From: JALZCH01 sp036387135
GTDB lineage: Bacteria; Acidobacteriota; Blastocatellia; Pyrinomonadales; Pyrinomonadaceae
DNA length: 64,000 nt
Direction of reading: 5' to 3'
NCBI GenBank assembly: GCA_036387135.1
Contig: DASVUH010000066.1
Location: forward strand, 1 to 64,000
Shown here: positions 8,183 through 15,730 of the stretch, in pieces
How the letters are laid out: the number at the start of each line of letters is the position of its first letter
Position numbering within the stretch: position 1 is the first letter of the stretch
Position numbers and translations under genes: made by a program
Notes under the pieces: generated by a model
Seen by the model: only the letters and a program-made list of their open reading frames with translations
The model's database searches: none
Told to the model about the DNA's origin: nothing

Positions 8183-9103
8183 TTATTTGCCCTTAATAAA
8201 TTTCTGAATATAAGCGTCTTCTACCCGACGCAATTCTTCGTCTGTACCGCTGAAAATTATGTTGCCTTCGCGGAGCATTATTATTTTGGTGTTGATCAGG
8301 CACAATCGTTTGCCTTCTTCTTCAAAAACTATTTCGCCGTTTTCATCTAAGGTCGCATATTCGCCGCATATATAATCGAGATTGTTCATTTCGTGCGTCA
8401 CGAAAATCGAAGAAACGTCCTGCAAATCTCTTAACTTTATCGCCAGCTCGCAGATCGTTCTGGCGGTCGGCGGATCAAGTCCGGCGGTCGGCTCGTCGAA
8501 CATTATAATTTTCGGGTTGCCGACGAGCGCCCGCGCGATTCCGACGCGCCGCCGCATTCCGCCGGAAAGCTCGACCGGCATTTTGTCAATCGCATCTTCG
8601 AGATTTACAAAACGCAGCATTTTTCGGACTTCGGCTTCGACTTCATCTTCGGGTACGTTTTTTTCGTGCAGACGGTAAGCCACATTGTCGTAAACCGAGA
8701 GCGAATCGAAAAGCGCGCCTTCCTGAAAAACCATTCCGATTTTCTGGCGCACTGTCATCATCTCCGGCTCGGTAAAGTTGGTGATGTCCTCGCCGTCAAC
8801 AAAAATGCGTCCGGCATCGGGTTTTAAAAGACCCAAAACCAATTTAATAATAGTTGATTTGCCGCCGCCCGAACCGCCCAAAACTATTTTCGTTTCGCCT
8901 TTTCGGATGATAAAGCTCAGACCGTCGAGAATTTTGCGGTCGTCAAACGAAAGATGAACGTCTTCAAATTCTATGGCGGGAACTGCGCGCTCCGGCTCAT
9001 CGGTTACTTCAAATGGTGATTCGCGCGTGATTTCGCTGCTCACTTCAAATCCATCGTTTGATTTTGCCTCGGCTTTGGTCGCCGTTGTTTGAGAAAAATC
9101 CAT
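8183..9103 (-). CDS. mlaF: MlaF-like ABC transporter ATPase
   Basis: 306 residues. It has an approximately 40-residue N-terminal extension of low complexity, then a canonical nucleotide-binding domain: Walker A GGSGGGKST (76-84), signature LSGGMRRRVGIARAL, Walker B IIMFDEPTAGLDP and the switch His in VTHEMN. It powers phospholipid movement with the permease MlaE and the MCE protein MlaD. It starts 3 bp after the stop of mlaE and precedes mlaD by 36 bp, so the three genes form one operon. The C-terminus (EELRRVEDAYIQKFIKGK) resembles that of MlaF proteins. Confidence 0.92.
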   Translation of the reverse strand: MDFSQTTATKAEAKSNDGFEVSSEITRESPFEVTDEPERAVPAIEFEDVHLSFDDRKILDGLSFIIRKGETKIVLGGSGGGKSTIIKLVLGLLKPDAGRIFVDGEDITNFTEPEMMTVRQKIGMVFQEGALFDSLSVYDNVAYRLHEKNVPEDEVEAEVRKMLRFVNLEDAIDKMPVELSGGMRRRVGIARALVGNPKIIMFDEPTAGLDPPTARTICELAIKLRDLQDVSSIFVTHEMNNLDYICGEYATLDENGEIVFEEEGKRLCLINTKIIMLREGNIIFSGTDEELRRVEDAYIQKFIKGK

Positions 9104-9106
9104 AAA

Positions 9107-9880
9107 CTAAATGCCCGCCGGAGTTCCGAAAACAAACTGGAGCGCGCGCGCCAAAAAGAAATCGGCAATAATAACGATGATCGAAGCCATAACGACCGCG
9201 GTTGTCGTCGAGCGTCCGACCCCGACTGTGCCGCCTTCAGTGCCTAATCCCTTGTGACACGAAATAGCGCCGATAATCAAGCCGAAAATGAGCGGTTTGA
9301 TTACTCCGCCCAGCACATCTTCGGTCGTGATGCCTTGTCTGACCGAAGAAAAATATAGACTCATTGGATGGGCGAACAAAAAATTGCCGACAAATGCGCC
9401 GCCGATTAAGCCTAAAACGTCCGCCGCCACCGTCAAAAGCGGCATCATTGTCAGAAGCGCCAAAATGCGCGGAATGACGAGCTTGCGAACCGGATCTGTG
9501 CCGAGAGCGCGCATCGCGTCAATTTGCTGCGAAACGACCATTGAGCCAAGCTCTGCGGAAATCGCCGAACCGACGCGCCCCGTGACCATCAAAGCGGTCA
9601 AAACCGGACCGAGTTCCCGAATCAGCGAAAAAGCCGTCAGATAACCGATCTGGCTTTGCGCTCCGTATTGCGCAAGCGTCGGGTAGGTTTGCAAAGTCAG
9701 AACGCCGCCGGTAAAAAAGCCCGTCAACAAAATAATCGTCAGGCTTCCGACGCCGATAATATCCATTTGCTCAAGTGTTTCGCGGTAATAGCGCGGACGG
9801 CTAAAAATGCGTGCGGCTGCTCGCCCGACGAGGATTGTTAAATTTTGAAGCTCAAGCAGAAACCGTTTGAAAAAGTTCAT
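9107..9880 (-). CDS. mlaE: MlaE-like phospholipid transport permease
   Basis: 257 residues with about five to six membrane helices. The MlaE/YrbE family pattern is visible: a first helix (GVGSLTIILLTGFFTGGVL), then ALMVTGRVGSAISAELGSM and VSQQIDAMRALGTDPVRKL, the conserved cytoplasmic coupling region. ATG 9880 is the natural start, and the gene heads the mla operon. It forms the inner-membrane dimer of the Mla transporter. Confidence 0.92.
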   Translation of the reverse strand: MNFFKRFLLELQNLTILVGRAAARIFSRPRYYRETLEQMDIIGVGSLTIILLTGFFTGGVLTLQTYPTLAQYGAQSQIGYLTAFSLIRELGPVLTALMVTGRVGSAISAELGSMVVSQQIDAMRALGTDPVRKLVIPRILALLTMMPLLTVAADVLGLIGGAFVGNFLFAHPMSLYFSSVRQGITTEDVLGGVIKPLIFGLIIGAISCHKGLGTEGGTVGVGRSTTTAVVMASIIVIIADFFLARALQFVFGTPAGI

Positions 9881-9980
9881 CGGAGACGTTTCACGCGCCG
9901 GAAACGATTAGAAAATCTATCGTATGATGCGAAAAACGCCGGAAAAAGTCCAGAGTGAATTATTTTTAAAGCAGGTTTGA

Positions 9981-10020
9981 AGAGTCCGAAGCAAAGAATC
10001 GAGCCTTTATTTCGGACTCT
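9981..10020 (-). terminator. Terminator of the sigma/anti-sigma/Spy-like operon
   Basis: AGAGTCCGAA (9981-9990) and TTCGGACTCT (10011-10020) form a perfect 10-bp stem just beyond the stop of the gene ending at 10027. Only a short T-stretch follows on the minus strand. Confidence 0.65.
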
Positions 10021-10026
10021 TTAATC

Positions 10027-10569
10027 TTAAAACGGCGGGCGATTTTTGAGCGGCAAGCGTCTCTGACGGTTTTGCCGGGGCGCGCCAAATCCGGGCTGTT
10101 GCTGCTGTTGAGGCGCTTGTTCAATCGCGCGCCGTCGAAGCTCTCGAAAGCGCGCGAGCTGTTCTGCGGATAAAACCTGACGAATGCGAAATTCGGTGCG
10201 AGCGCGCAATTTTGAAACCATGGCTTGTGCTTCGGCAAACTCGCGCGCGCGCTGTTCAACTTCGGCTGGGCTTGAATTATCGGCATAAATCGCCATGTCG
10301 AGAGAGCGGCGCGCGTCGCGCTGCTTTTGCACGGCTCCGCGCATTTGCTCGCGCGTTTCGCGGTTGATAACCCGAATTTGTTCAATTTGTTCGGGCGACA
10401 AATTCAACTGCCGAAAAAGCGGCTCGCCGCGTTTATCATCCTGAGCGGCTGCCGGGGGCGGCGGCATTCCGGGTTCCTGCGCGCTGACGGCGGAGGAAAA
10501 AGCTGGAAAAATAAAAGCTAAAAGGGAAACGATCAAAAAATATGCAAATTTAAAATTTTTCATCTTCAA
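10027..10569 (-). CDS. Spy/CpxP-like periplasmic protein
   Basis: 180 residues with a signal peptide (FAYFLIVSLLAFIFPAFSSAVSA). The mature part is Pro-rich, then all-helical with LNLSPEQIEQIRVI and VLSAEQLARFREL, the two LTxxQ-like motifs of the Spy/CpxP/heavy-metal-sensor (CnrX-like) superfamily. The C-terminus is a Gln/Arg/Pro-rich tail. Such proteins are periplasmic chaperones or stress sensors. It is the third gene behind an ECF sigma factor and its anti-sigma factor, so it is probably a target or accessory of that stress system (inference). Confidence 0.7.
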   Translation of the reverse strand: MKMKNFKFAYFLIVSLLAFIFPAFSSAVSAQEPGMPPPPAAAQDDKRGEPLFRQLNLSPEQIEQIRVINRETREQMRGAVQKQRDARRSLDMAIYADNSSPAEVEQRAREFAEAQAMVSKLRARTEFRIRQVLSAEQLARFRELRRRAIEQAPQQQQQPGFGAPRQNRQRRLPLKNRPPF

Positions 10570-10580
10570 AACCTCAAAAA

Positions 10581-11342
10581 TTATTCCGAAGGCTCGATTT
10601 CTTCGAGCAAATTGGTCAAGCGCGGCGAATTGTCATCCGCTTCGGCAACGGGCAAAATACTCAAATCTTCAACTTTTCTTTCGGTTTTCGGAACCGGAAT
10701 TCGGCGTTTCGGCAAATTATCATTTCGAGCCGCCGGAATGCCGGAATGCTTTGGAATTTTGTCATTAATGCGAGCGGTAACTTTTAGAGTTTTTTCCTCC
10801 GGTTGATTTGAAGCGTTTGCAGGCTGATTGTTTTTCTCAACTGTTGTTTCGTTTTGCTCACGTTCTGCTTTCTGAGCGATTGTGGTTTCAGGCGTCGCAT
10901 TGACCGAAGGTGATGGCGCGCGGGCAATTTCATTATCCGGCTTAAACAAATCCGTCGATCCGATGAAAAGCAAACCGAGAATTATAAATCCGGCAAAACC
11001 GGCAGCAGCCATTTGCCAGCCGAAATTTGCGGGCGTGAAAAAGGCGCGCAGCGATTGAAGCGGCGAATGTTTTTCCGTTACAGCCGGTTCGATCTTTTGA
11101 ATTTCGTCCGGTAAAACTATGTTCGGCAAGGCGAGCGGTGCAAATTCTGTTTCGCGCCAATCGGAAACGGCATTTCTGAGCATTCCGAAAGCGGCAAGCT
11201 CTTCGCTGCATTCGCGGCAGCGGTTCAAATGACGTTCAAAATTTTCGGTTTCAGCCGCAGTCGCTTCGTTGTAAAGAACAGCAACCAGCGTTTCGCCGAA
11301 AGCGCAATTCAAATCGGATTTGTGATTGTTGTTGTTTTGCAT
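10581..11342 (-). CDS. Anti-sigma factor with zinc-finger (zf-HC2/ZAS) domain
   Basis: ATG 11342 lies 4 bp after the sigma-factor stop. A TTG at 11360, inside the sigma gene, is the alternative. The N-terminus has the HxxxCxxC anti-sigma zinc motif (ERHLNRCRECSEEL) and an upstream Cys. The middle holds one membrane helix (AAAGFAGFIILGLLFIGS). The distal, presumably periplasmic, half is Pro/Lys-rich and low in complexity. The expected role is membrane tethering and inhibition of the ECF sigma factor encoded immediately upstream. Confidence 0.82.
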   Translation of the reverse strand: MQNNNNHKSDLNCAFGETLVAVLYNEATAAETENFERHLNRCRECSEELAAFGMLRNAVSDWRETEFAPLALPNIVLPDEIQKIEPAVTEKHSPLQSLRAFFTPANFGWQMAAAGFAGFIILGLLFIGSTDLFKPDNEIARAPSPSVNATPETTIAQKAEREQNETTVEKNNQPANASNQPEEKTLKVTARINDKIPKHSGIPAARNDNLPKRRIPVPKTERKVEDLSILPVAEADDNSPRLTNLLEEIEPSE

Positions 11343-11346
11343 TTCT

Positions 11347-11925
11347 TTAAACCACTTCAAGCGGCGTTTTTTCGAGCCTCTTTTTGAGTTGTTTGAGTGC
11401 CGTGTAAAGACGGCTTTTAACGGTGCTGAGCGGAATTTCCAGAATCTCCGAGATTTCCTGAAACGTCATTTCTTCAAATTCCTTCATCACCACAACTTGT
11501 TTTAATTCCATCGGCAAAGCGCCGACGGCTCTGCGAACGGTTTCAATTCGCTCTTTTTGCTCGGTTTCCCCCAAAGGCAATTGCCCTGCGGCGGCGAAAA
11601 ACGAACTCGAATCGTCTTCGTTTTCAAATTCGAGCGAAGATTCGTTTCTCGTTTTCTGACGCCGCAAGCGAGTCAAACATTGATTGACCGCAATGCGGTG
11701 AAGCCACGATGAAACTTTCGCGTCGCCCCGAAACCCGTTTAAGTTGCGAAAAGCCGAAACAAAAGTTTCCTGCGCCGCGTCGCGAGCGTCTTCTTCGCGC
11801 CCCAGCATTCCGTAACAAAGAGCGAAAATCTTGCGCTCCCAACGACGGACAATCTCGCCGAAAGCATCGTTATTGCCGGCTAAAGCCATTTCAACGAGTT
11901 TTTCATCCGTCCGGGTTTGACTCAT
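11347..11925 (-). CDS. ECF-type RNA polymerase sigma factor (RpoE-like)
   Basis: About 192 residues from ATG 11925 (MSQTRTDEKLVEMALAGN). A longer frame begins at 11982, but those residues do not look like sigma sequence. Region 2 is DAFGEIVRRWERKIFALCY...DARDAAQETFVSAFRN and SSWLHRIAVNQCLTRLRR. Region 4 is LPMELKQVVVMKEFEEMTF then EISEILEIPLSTVKSRLYTA, the helix-turn-helix that reads the -35 element. It is followed by its anti-sigma gene and a Spy-like protein, so an envelope-stress role is likely. No autoregulatory promoter could be recognised by eye. Confidence 0.88.
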   Translation of the reverse strand: MSQTRTDEKLVEMALAGNNDAFGEIVRRWERKIFALCYGMLGREEDARDAAQETFVSAFRNLNGFRGDAKVSSWLHRIAVNQCLTRLRRQKTRNESSLEFENEDDSSSFFAAAGQLPLGETEQKERIETVRRAVGALPMELKQVVVMKEFEEMTFQEISEILEIPLSTVKSRLYTALKQLKKRLEKTPLEVV

Positions 11926-12098
11926 CGTTTCACATTGCCGCCGGCATTTTACGCGAAATTGCCGTTTAAAATAAAAACGCATTTAAATTTCGCGCTTTGC
12001 CGTTTTAGACGCGGCTAAAATCTAAAAAGTCTAAAGTTTTACAAAATGCCGCAAACTCTATTTTTAAAGCGTCTTTTATTCATCCGAGTTCGATGCGC

Positions 12099-12104
12099 TA
12101 TAAT
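12099..12104 (+). promoter_or_regulatory. Possible -10 element for ftsY
   Basis: TATAAT at 12099-12104, 48 bp before the ftsY ATG, with no good -35 at the normal distance. It is the only good -10 match in the gap between the divergent sigma-factor gene and ftsY. Confidence 0.35.
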
Positions 12105-12109
12105 TCATT

Positions 12110-12146
12110 TAAACTTTGAACCTTGAACTTTAAACTTTGAACTTAT
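12110..12146. repeat. Short heptamer-like tandem repeat before ftsY
   Basis: About five imperfect units of the type (A/C)TTTGAAC run head to tail just before the ftsY start, ending 5 bp before the ATG. The ribosome site one would expect in this interval is replaced by the repeat. Confidence 0.5.
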
Positions 12147-12151
12147 AACAG

Positions 12152-13192
12152 ATGGCATTTTTTTGGCGCAGGAAAAAAGACGAAGAAAAACCTTTTTCGT
12201 CTTCGATTTTAGGTTTAGACAAATCGCTCGAACAATTAAAGGCGGAGGAAGAAGCTCTCGAACAGGAGCTTTCCGCGCGTTTTTCGCGAGCGGTCGAAAA
12301 AACCCGGCACGCAATCAACGACCGCATTGACACGGTTTTTCAAAACCGCAAACAAATTGACGAAGCGCTTTTGGACGAGCTTGAAGAAATTTTGATTTCG
12401 ACCGACATCGGAATCAGCACGACGATGCAGATTCTCGACACCGTGCGGCGCGGCGTTTCGAGAGCCGAAATCAGCGATGTTGATGCGCTTAAAAACGCCA
12501 TCAAAACAGAATTGCTCGATATTCTGCATGCGACGGAAAAAACAGGCGTCGCGTCGGAAACTTCCGTGAGAGATGAAATCAAACCGTATGTAATGATGAT
12601 TGTCGGCGTCAACGGCGTCGGCAAAACGACGACAATCGGCAAGCTGGCGAGCCGAATCAAAGCCGATGGAAACGACGTTTTGATTTGCGCCGCAGACACT
12701 TTTCGCGCGGCGGCGAGCGACCAGTTGGCGATTTGGGCTGAACGTACCGGCGTTCCGCTGATTCAGCAAAAACAGGGAACTGATCCCGCCGCCGTCCTGT
12801 TCGATTCGATCAAAGCTGGAAAAGCCCGCAACAGCGACGTTTTAATCGTTGACACCGCCGGGCGTTTGCACAACAAAGCGAATTTGATGTCTGAACTGGA
12901 CAAAATGAAACGAGTCGCCGGACGCGAAGTCGAAGGCGCGCCGCACGAAACTCTGCTTGTGATTGACGCCGTGACCGGACAAAACGGACTTGAACAAGCC
13001 CGGCAATTCTTAAAAACCGCAAACGTCACCGGAATCGTCTTGACCAAGCTCGACGGAACGGCGAAAGGCGGAATCGCCGTAGCGATTGCAAAAGAATTAA
13101 ATCTGCCGATTCGTTATGTCGGAATCGGCGAAAAAGTTGACGATTTAATGGTTTTCGATCCTGAGCAGTATGTAAACGGTTTGTTTAGTTAA
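12152..13192 (+). CDS. ftsY: Signal recognition particle receptor FtsY
   Basis: 346 residues. A short charged N-terminus (MAFFWRRKKDEEK) rather than the long acidic A domain of E. coli precedes the NG domain. G motifs: GVNGVGKTTTIG (about 151-162), DTFRAAASDQL, DTAGRLHNK and TKLDGTAKGG. The C-terminal GIGEKVDDLMVFDPEQYVNG is diagnostic for FtsY rather than Ffh. It docks ribosome-SRP complexes at the membrane for co-translational insertion. It is followed 5 bp later by ribD. Confidence 0.96.
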   Translation: MAFFWRRKKDEEKPFSSSILGLDKSLEQLKAEEEALEQELSARFSRAVEKTRHAINDRIDTVFQNRKQIDEALLDELEEILISTDIGISTTMQILDTVRRGVSRAEISDVDALKNAIKTELLDILHATEKTGVASETSVRDEIKPYVMMIVGVNGVGKTTTIGKLASRIKADGNDVLICAADTFRAAASDQLAIWAERTGVPLIQQKQGTDPAAVLFDSIKAGKARNSDVLIVDTAGRLHNKANLMSELDKMKRVAGREVEGAPHETLLVIDAVTGQNGLEQARQFLKTANVTGIVLTKLDGTAKGGIAVAIAKELNLPIRYVGIGEKVDDLMVFDPEQYVNGLFS

Positions 13193-13197
13193 CTTAA

Positions 13198-14307
13198 TTG
13201 GAAAACAATTTTACAGAAACAGATTTTGCAATAATGCGGCGCACTTTGGAACTTGCCGCTTGCGGCATCGGACAAGTTAGCCCAAGCCCGCTTGTCGGCT
13301 GTGTCATTGTTGATAAAAACGGCGAAATGGCGGGTGAAGGTTTCTATCTTTACGAAAATCTCACGCACGCCGAAATTATCGCGCTCGAACAAGCAGGCGA
13401 GCGTGCCAAAGGCGGAACGGCTTACGTTTCGCTCGAACCGCACGATCATTTCGGTCGCACCTCGCCCTGCACCGAAGCATTGATTAATGCCGGAATCAGG
13501 CGTGTTGTGTGTCCGATTGAAGACCCGAATCCGCTGGTTTCGGGCAAGGGATTTGAAAGTTTGCGGCAAGCCGGTGTTTCGGTGGAAATTGGAATTATGG
13601 CGGCGGAAGCGGCTCGTTTAAATGAAAAATTTATTCATTGGCATCAAAAGGGAAGACCTTTCGTTCATCTCAAAATCGCCGCGTCGCTCGACGGCAAAAT
13701 CGCCACTCGAACCGGCGATGCGCGCTGGATTTCAAACGAGATTTCCAGAAAACGCGCCCACGATTTGAGACACGAATACGACGCGATTTTAATCGGCGCA
13801 AACACGGCGATAATTGACAACCCGGTTTTAACCGACCGTTCCAGCAAAACGCGGCGTCGTCAGCTTGTACGAGTGGTTTTGGATAACAATTTGCGGCTCT
13901 CGATTGACTCTCAAATCGTGCAAACCGCGAAAGAGATTCCGACAATTGTTTTTACTTCGAGCCGGAATGCCGAGAAAATTGACGAATTGCAAAACAAAAA
14001 AATAGAAGTCATTCAAACTATAGAGGGTGGGCGAGATTTGCCGACGGTTTTAAGCGAGCTTGCGCAACGCGGGATTCAAAGCGTATTGGTCGAAGGCGGC
14101 GCATCAATCGCAGGCTCGTTTGTTGATGCAAAGTTGATTGATAAAGCAACGTTTTTCCTAGCGCCGTTGATTATCGGCGGGTCTGAAGCGCCCGTTTCCG
14201 TTTTGGGTTCAGGATCGCACCATTTAGCCGAGTCTATTCGTTTAAAAGATTTGGCGATAAGGCAAAACGCAGATGATTTGGAAATTACGGGTTATCCGAA
14301 TTCTTGA
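13198..14307 (+). CDS. ribD: Bifunctional riboflavin deaminase/reductase RibD, with altered zinc site
   Basis: 369 residues from TTG 13198. The preceding gap is only 5 bp, and the family needs the N-terminal MRRTLELAACGIG segment, which the later ATG 13234 would truncate. Residues about 1-145 are the cytidine-deaminase-like domain (HAE at 57-59). Residues about 150-365 are the DHFR-like reductase (HLKIAASLDGKIAT, DARWIS, VLVEGG). It makes 5-amino-6-ribitylamino-uracil phosphate for riboflavin. Odd point: the first Cys of the zinc-binding PC-x8-C motif is His82 (EPHDHFGRTSPC). His57 and Cys91 remain, so a His2Cys zinc site is possible. Confidence 0.92.
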   Translation: MENNFTETDFAIMRRTLELAACGIGQVSPSPLVGCVIVDKNGEMAGEGFYLYENLTHAEIIALEQAGERAKGGTAYVSLEPHDHFGRTSPCTEALINAGIRRVVCPIEDPNPLVSGKGFESLRQAGVSVEIGIMAAEAARLNEKFIHWHQKGRPFVHLKIAASLDGKIATRTGDARWISNEISRKRAHDLRHEYDAILIGANTAIIDNPVLTDRSSKTRRRQLVRVVLDNNLRLSIDSQIVQTAKEIPTIVFTSSRNAEKIDELQNKKIEVIQTIEGGRDLPTVLSELAQRGIQSVLVEGGASIAGSFVDAKLIDKATFFLAPLIIGGSEAPVSVLGSGSHHLAESIRLKDLAIRQNADDLEITGYPNS

Positions 14308-14377
14308 GTTGATAGTTCGATTGAAAAGTCTTCGGCTCGGCGATTAAACGAAATCATTAACAAAAATCAAATATATT

Positions 14378-15241
14378 TTGAAGGAAAAGAGTAAAAATAA
14401 AATCCCGGGCGTTTATGCCAAAAAATCTTTCGGGCAAAATTTTCTCATTGATTCTAATTATATCGAGAAAATAATTTCTTCATTGAACGTTCAAGCGGGC
14501 GAAACAATCGTTGAAATCGGCGCGGGGCGCGGCGCTTTGACTCGTAAATTAATCGAGAGAAACGCCAGAGTGTTTGCCGTCGAATTAGACAGAGATTTGA
14601 TTCCGATTTTAGAAAGCGAATTCGGAGATAATGAGAATTTTATCTTAATTGAAAACGACGCTTTAAAACTCAATTTTCGACAATTTGCAATATCTGATCG
14701 AGAATCAGTCAAGCTTGTCGCAAATTTACCTTATTACATCTCAACCGCGATTTTGCAAAAATTAATCGAGCAGCGCGAAGTTTTTTCCGAAATGATCTTG
14801 ATGCTTCAGCGCGAAGTTGTCGAAAGAATTACAGCTCCTGCGGGAAACTCCGCGCGCGGTTATCTGTCGGTTTTTGTGGAAGCGTATTGCGAGGTTGAAA
14901 AGCTCTTTGATGTTCCGCCCACCGCATTCAGACCGATTCCGAAAGTCTGGAGCGCGGTTATAAAATTGAAAATAAGAAATAAGGGTCTGATAACGCAAGG
15001 GGAAGCAGACGAGCAGGTTTTTTGGAAGATTGTCAGCGGCGGTTTCGCGCAAAAGAGAAAGACCATCTTTAATAATCTGAAAAACGCCCGACCTGAACTT
15101 GCGGCGGGAGTTGTGGGTAGTGAAATAATCGAAGAGGTTTTAGCGGCGGCGCAAATCGAAAAATCGCGTCGAGCTGAATCTCTGACATTTGAGGAATGGA
15201 AAAATATTTTCAAGGCAATTTGCGAAAAGCCGATGAAATAA
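14378..15241 (+). CDS. rsmA: 16S rRNA adenine dimethyltransferase RsmA (KsgA)
   Basis: 287 residues from TTG 14378, the only bacterial start codon before the conserved KKSFGQNFLID motif. No clear ribosome site is present. Motifs: SAM-binding VEIGAGRGALTRKL, then VELDRDL and the catalytic NLPYYIS. The C-terminal helical domain is present. It dimethylates two adjacent adenines in the 3'-terminal hairpin of 16S rRNA. It follows ribD by 70 bp and is followed by a strong hairpin at 15355. Confidence 0.95.
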   Translation: MKEKSKNKIPGVYAKKSFGQNFLIDSNYIEKIISSLNVQAGETIVEIGAGRGALTRKLIERNARVFAVELDRDLIPILESEFGDNENFILIENDALKLNFRQFAISDRESVKLVANLPYYISTAILQKLIEQREVFSEMILMLQREVVERITAPAGNSARGYLSVFVEAYCEVEKLFDVPPTAFRPIPKVWSAVIKLKIRNKGLITQGEADEQVFWKIVSGGFAQKRKTIFNNLKNARPELAAGVVGSEIIEEVLAAAQIEKSRRAESLTFEEWKNIFKAICEKPMK

Positions 15242-15730
15242 TTGATCTTTTATCTTAATCCTATTTCTCGAATGGTTGTTTCCGCCGGGCGGCGAAAGGG
15301 AAAAGCGAATAGTCTGAGTTAATAAAAAGGTTCTGTGTTTAACGCAAAAAGAAAAAGCCTTTTGCAGTTAAATAGTTTAGTGCAAAAGGTTTCGATATTT
15401 TAATGAAACTGCCGGGATGTTAAAGTAATACCTGAGTGCTTGTTCTGGCTATTCGCCAGCCCAGCCCCGATTTCCCTGCTCGCCTTTTCAATTCAAATAG
15501 AGAATAATTCAATTTTCAGGTTCTTGTCAAGCGGTAATTTAACATAAGGAAAAGATTTAATGTTATTGTTTAGCTTTTGTGAGGGTTTTCTTTATGTGCT
15601 GCGGCGTTGTTAAAGCTAAAAGTTAAGAGTCGGCGTGTAGACAGTTAAATAAAAATCTTAATTGTTTTATCCGAAAATTCAAATTAATCAATGAAAATCG
15701 TGTGTTATACTACGGACACAAACATAATAT
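15242..15730. other. 490-bp gene-free stretch between rsmA and rnj
   Basis: No open frame is credible here. It holds the hairpin at 15355-15392, a second small stem CTGGC/GCCAG (15445-15449/15455-15459) in a C-rich segment, and AT-rich sequence leading to a TATACT box (15706-15711) before rnj. The C-rich middle part, about 15400-15490, differs in composition from its surroundings and could be a small RNA or the leader of rnj. I recognise no known RNA family. Confidence 0.5.
15355..15392 (+). terminator. Hairpin downstream of rsmA
   Basis: AAGCCTTTTGCA (15355-15366) pairs with TGCAAAAGGTTT (15381-15392): 12 bp with one G-T pair and a 14-base loop. It is followed by a broken T-rich stretch. 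It lies 113 bp past the rsmA stop. Confidence 0.55.

Noticed and set aside
9880..9925. GTTTCACG-like sequence as a parS site
   Set aside because: The palindrome is incomplete, with several mismatches to TGTTTCACGTGAAACA.
15400..15500. 6S RNA or c-di-GMP riboswitch before rnj
   Set aside because: No long closing stem with central bubble, and no GEMM consensus.
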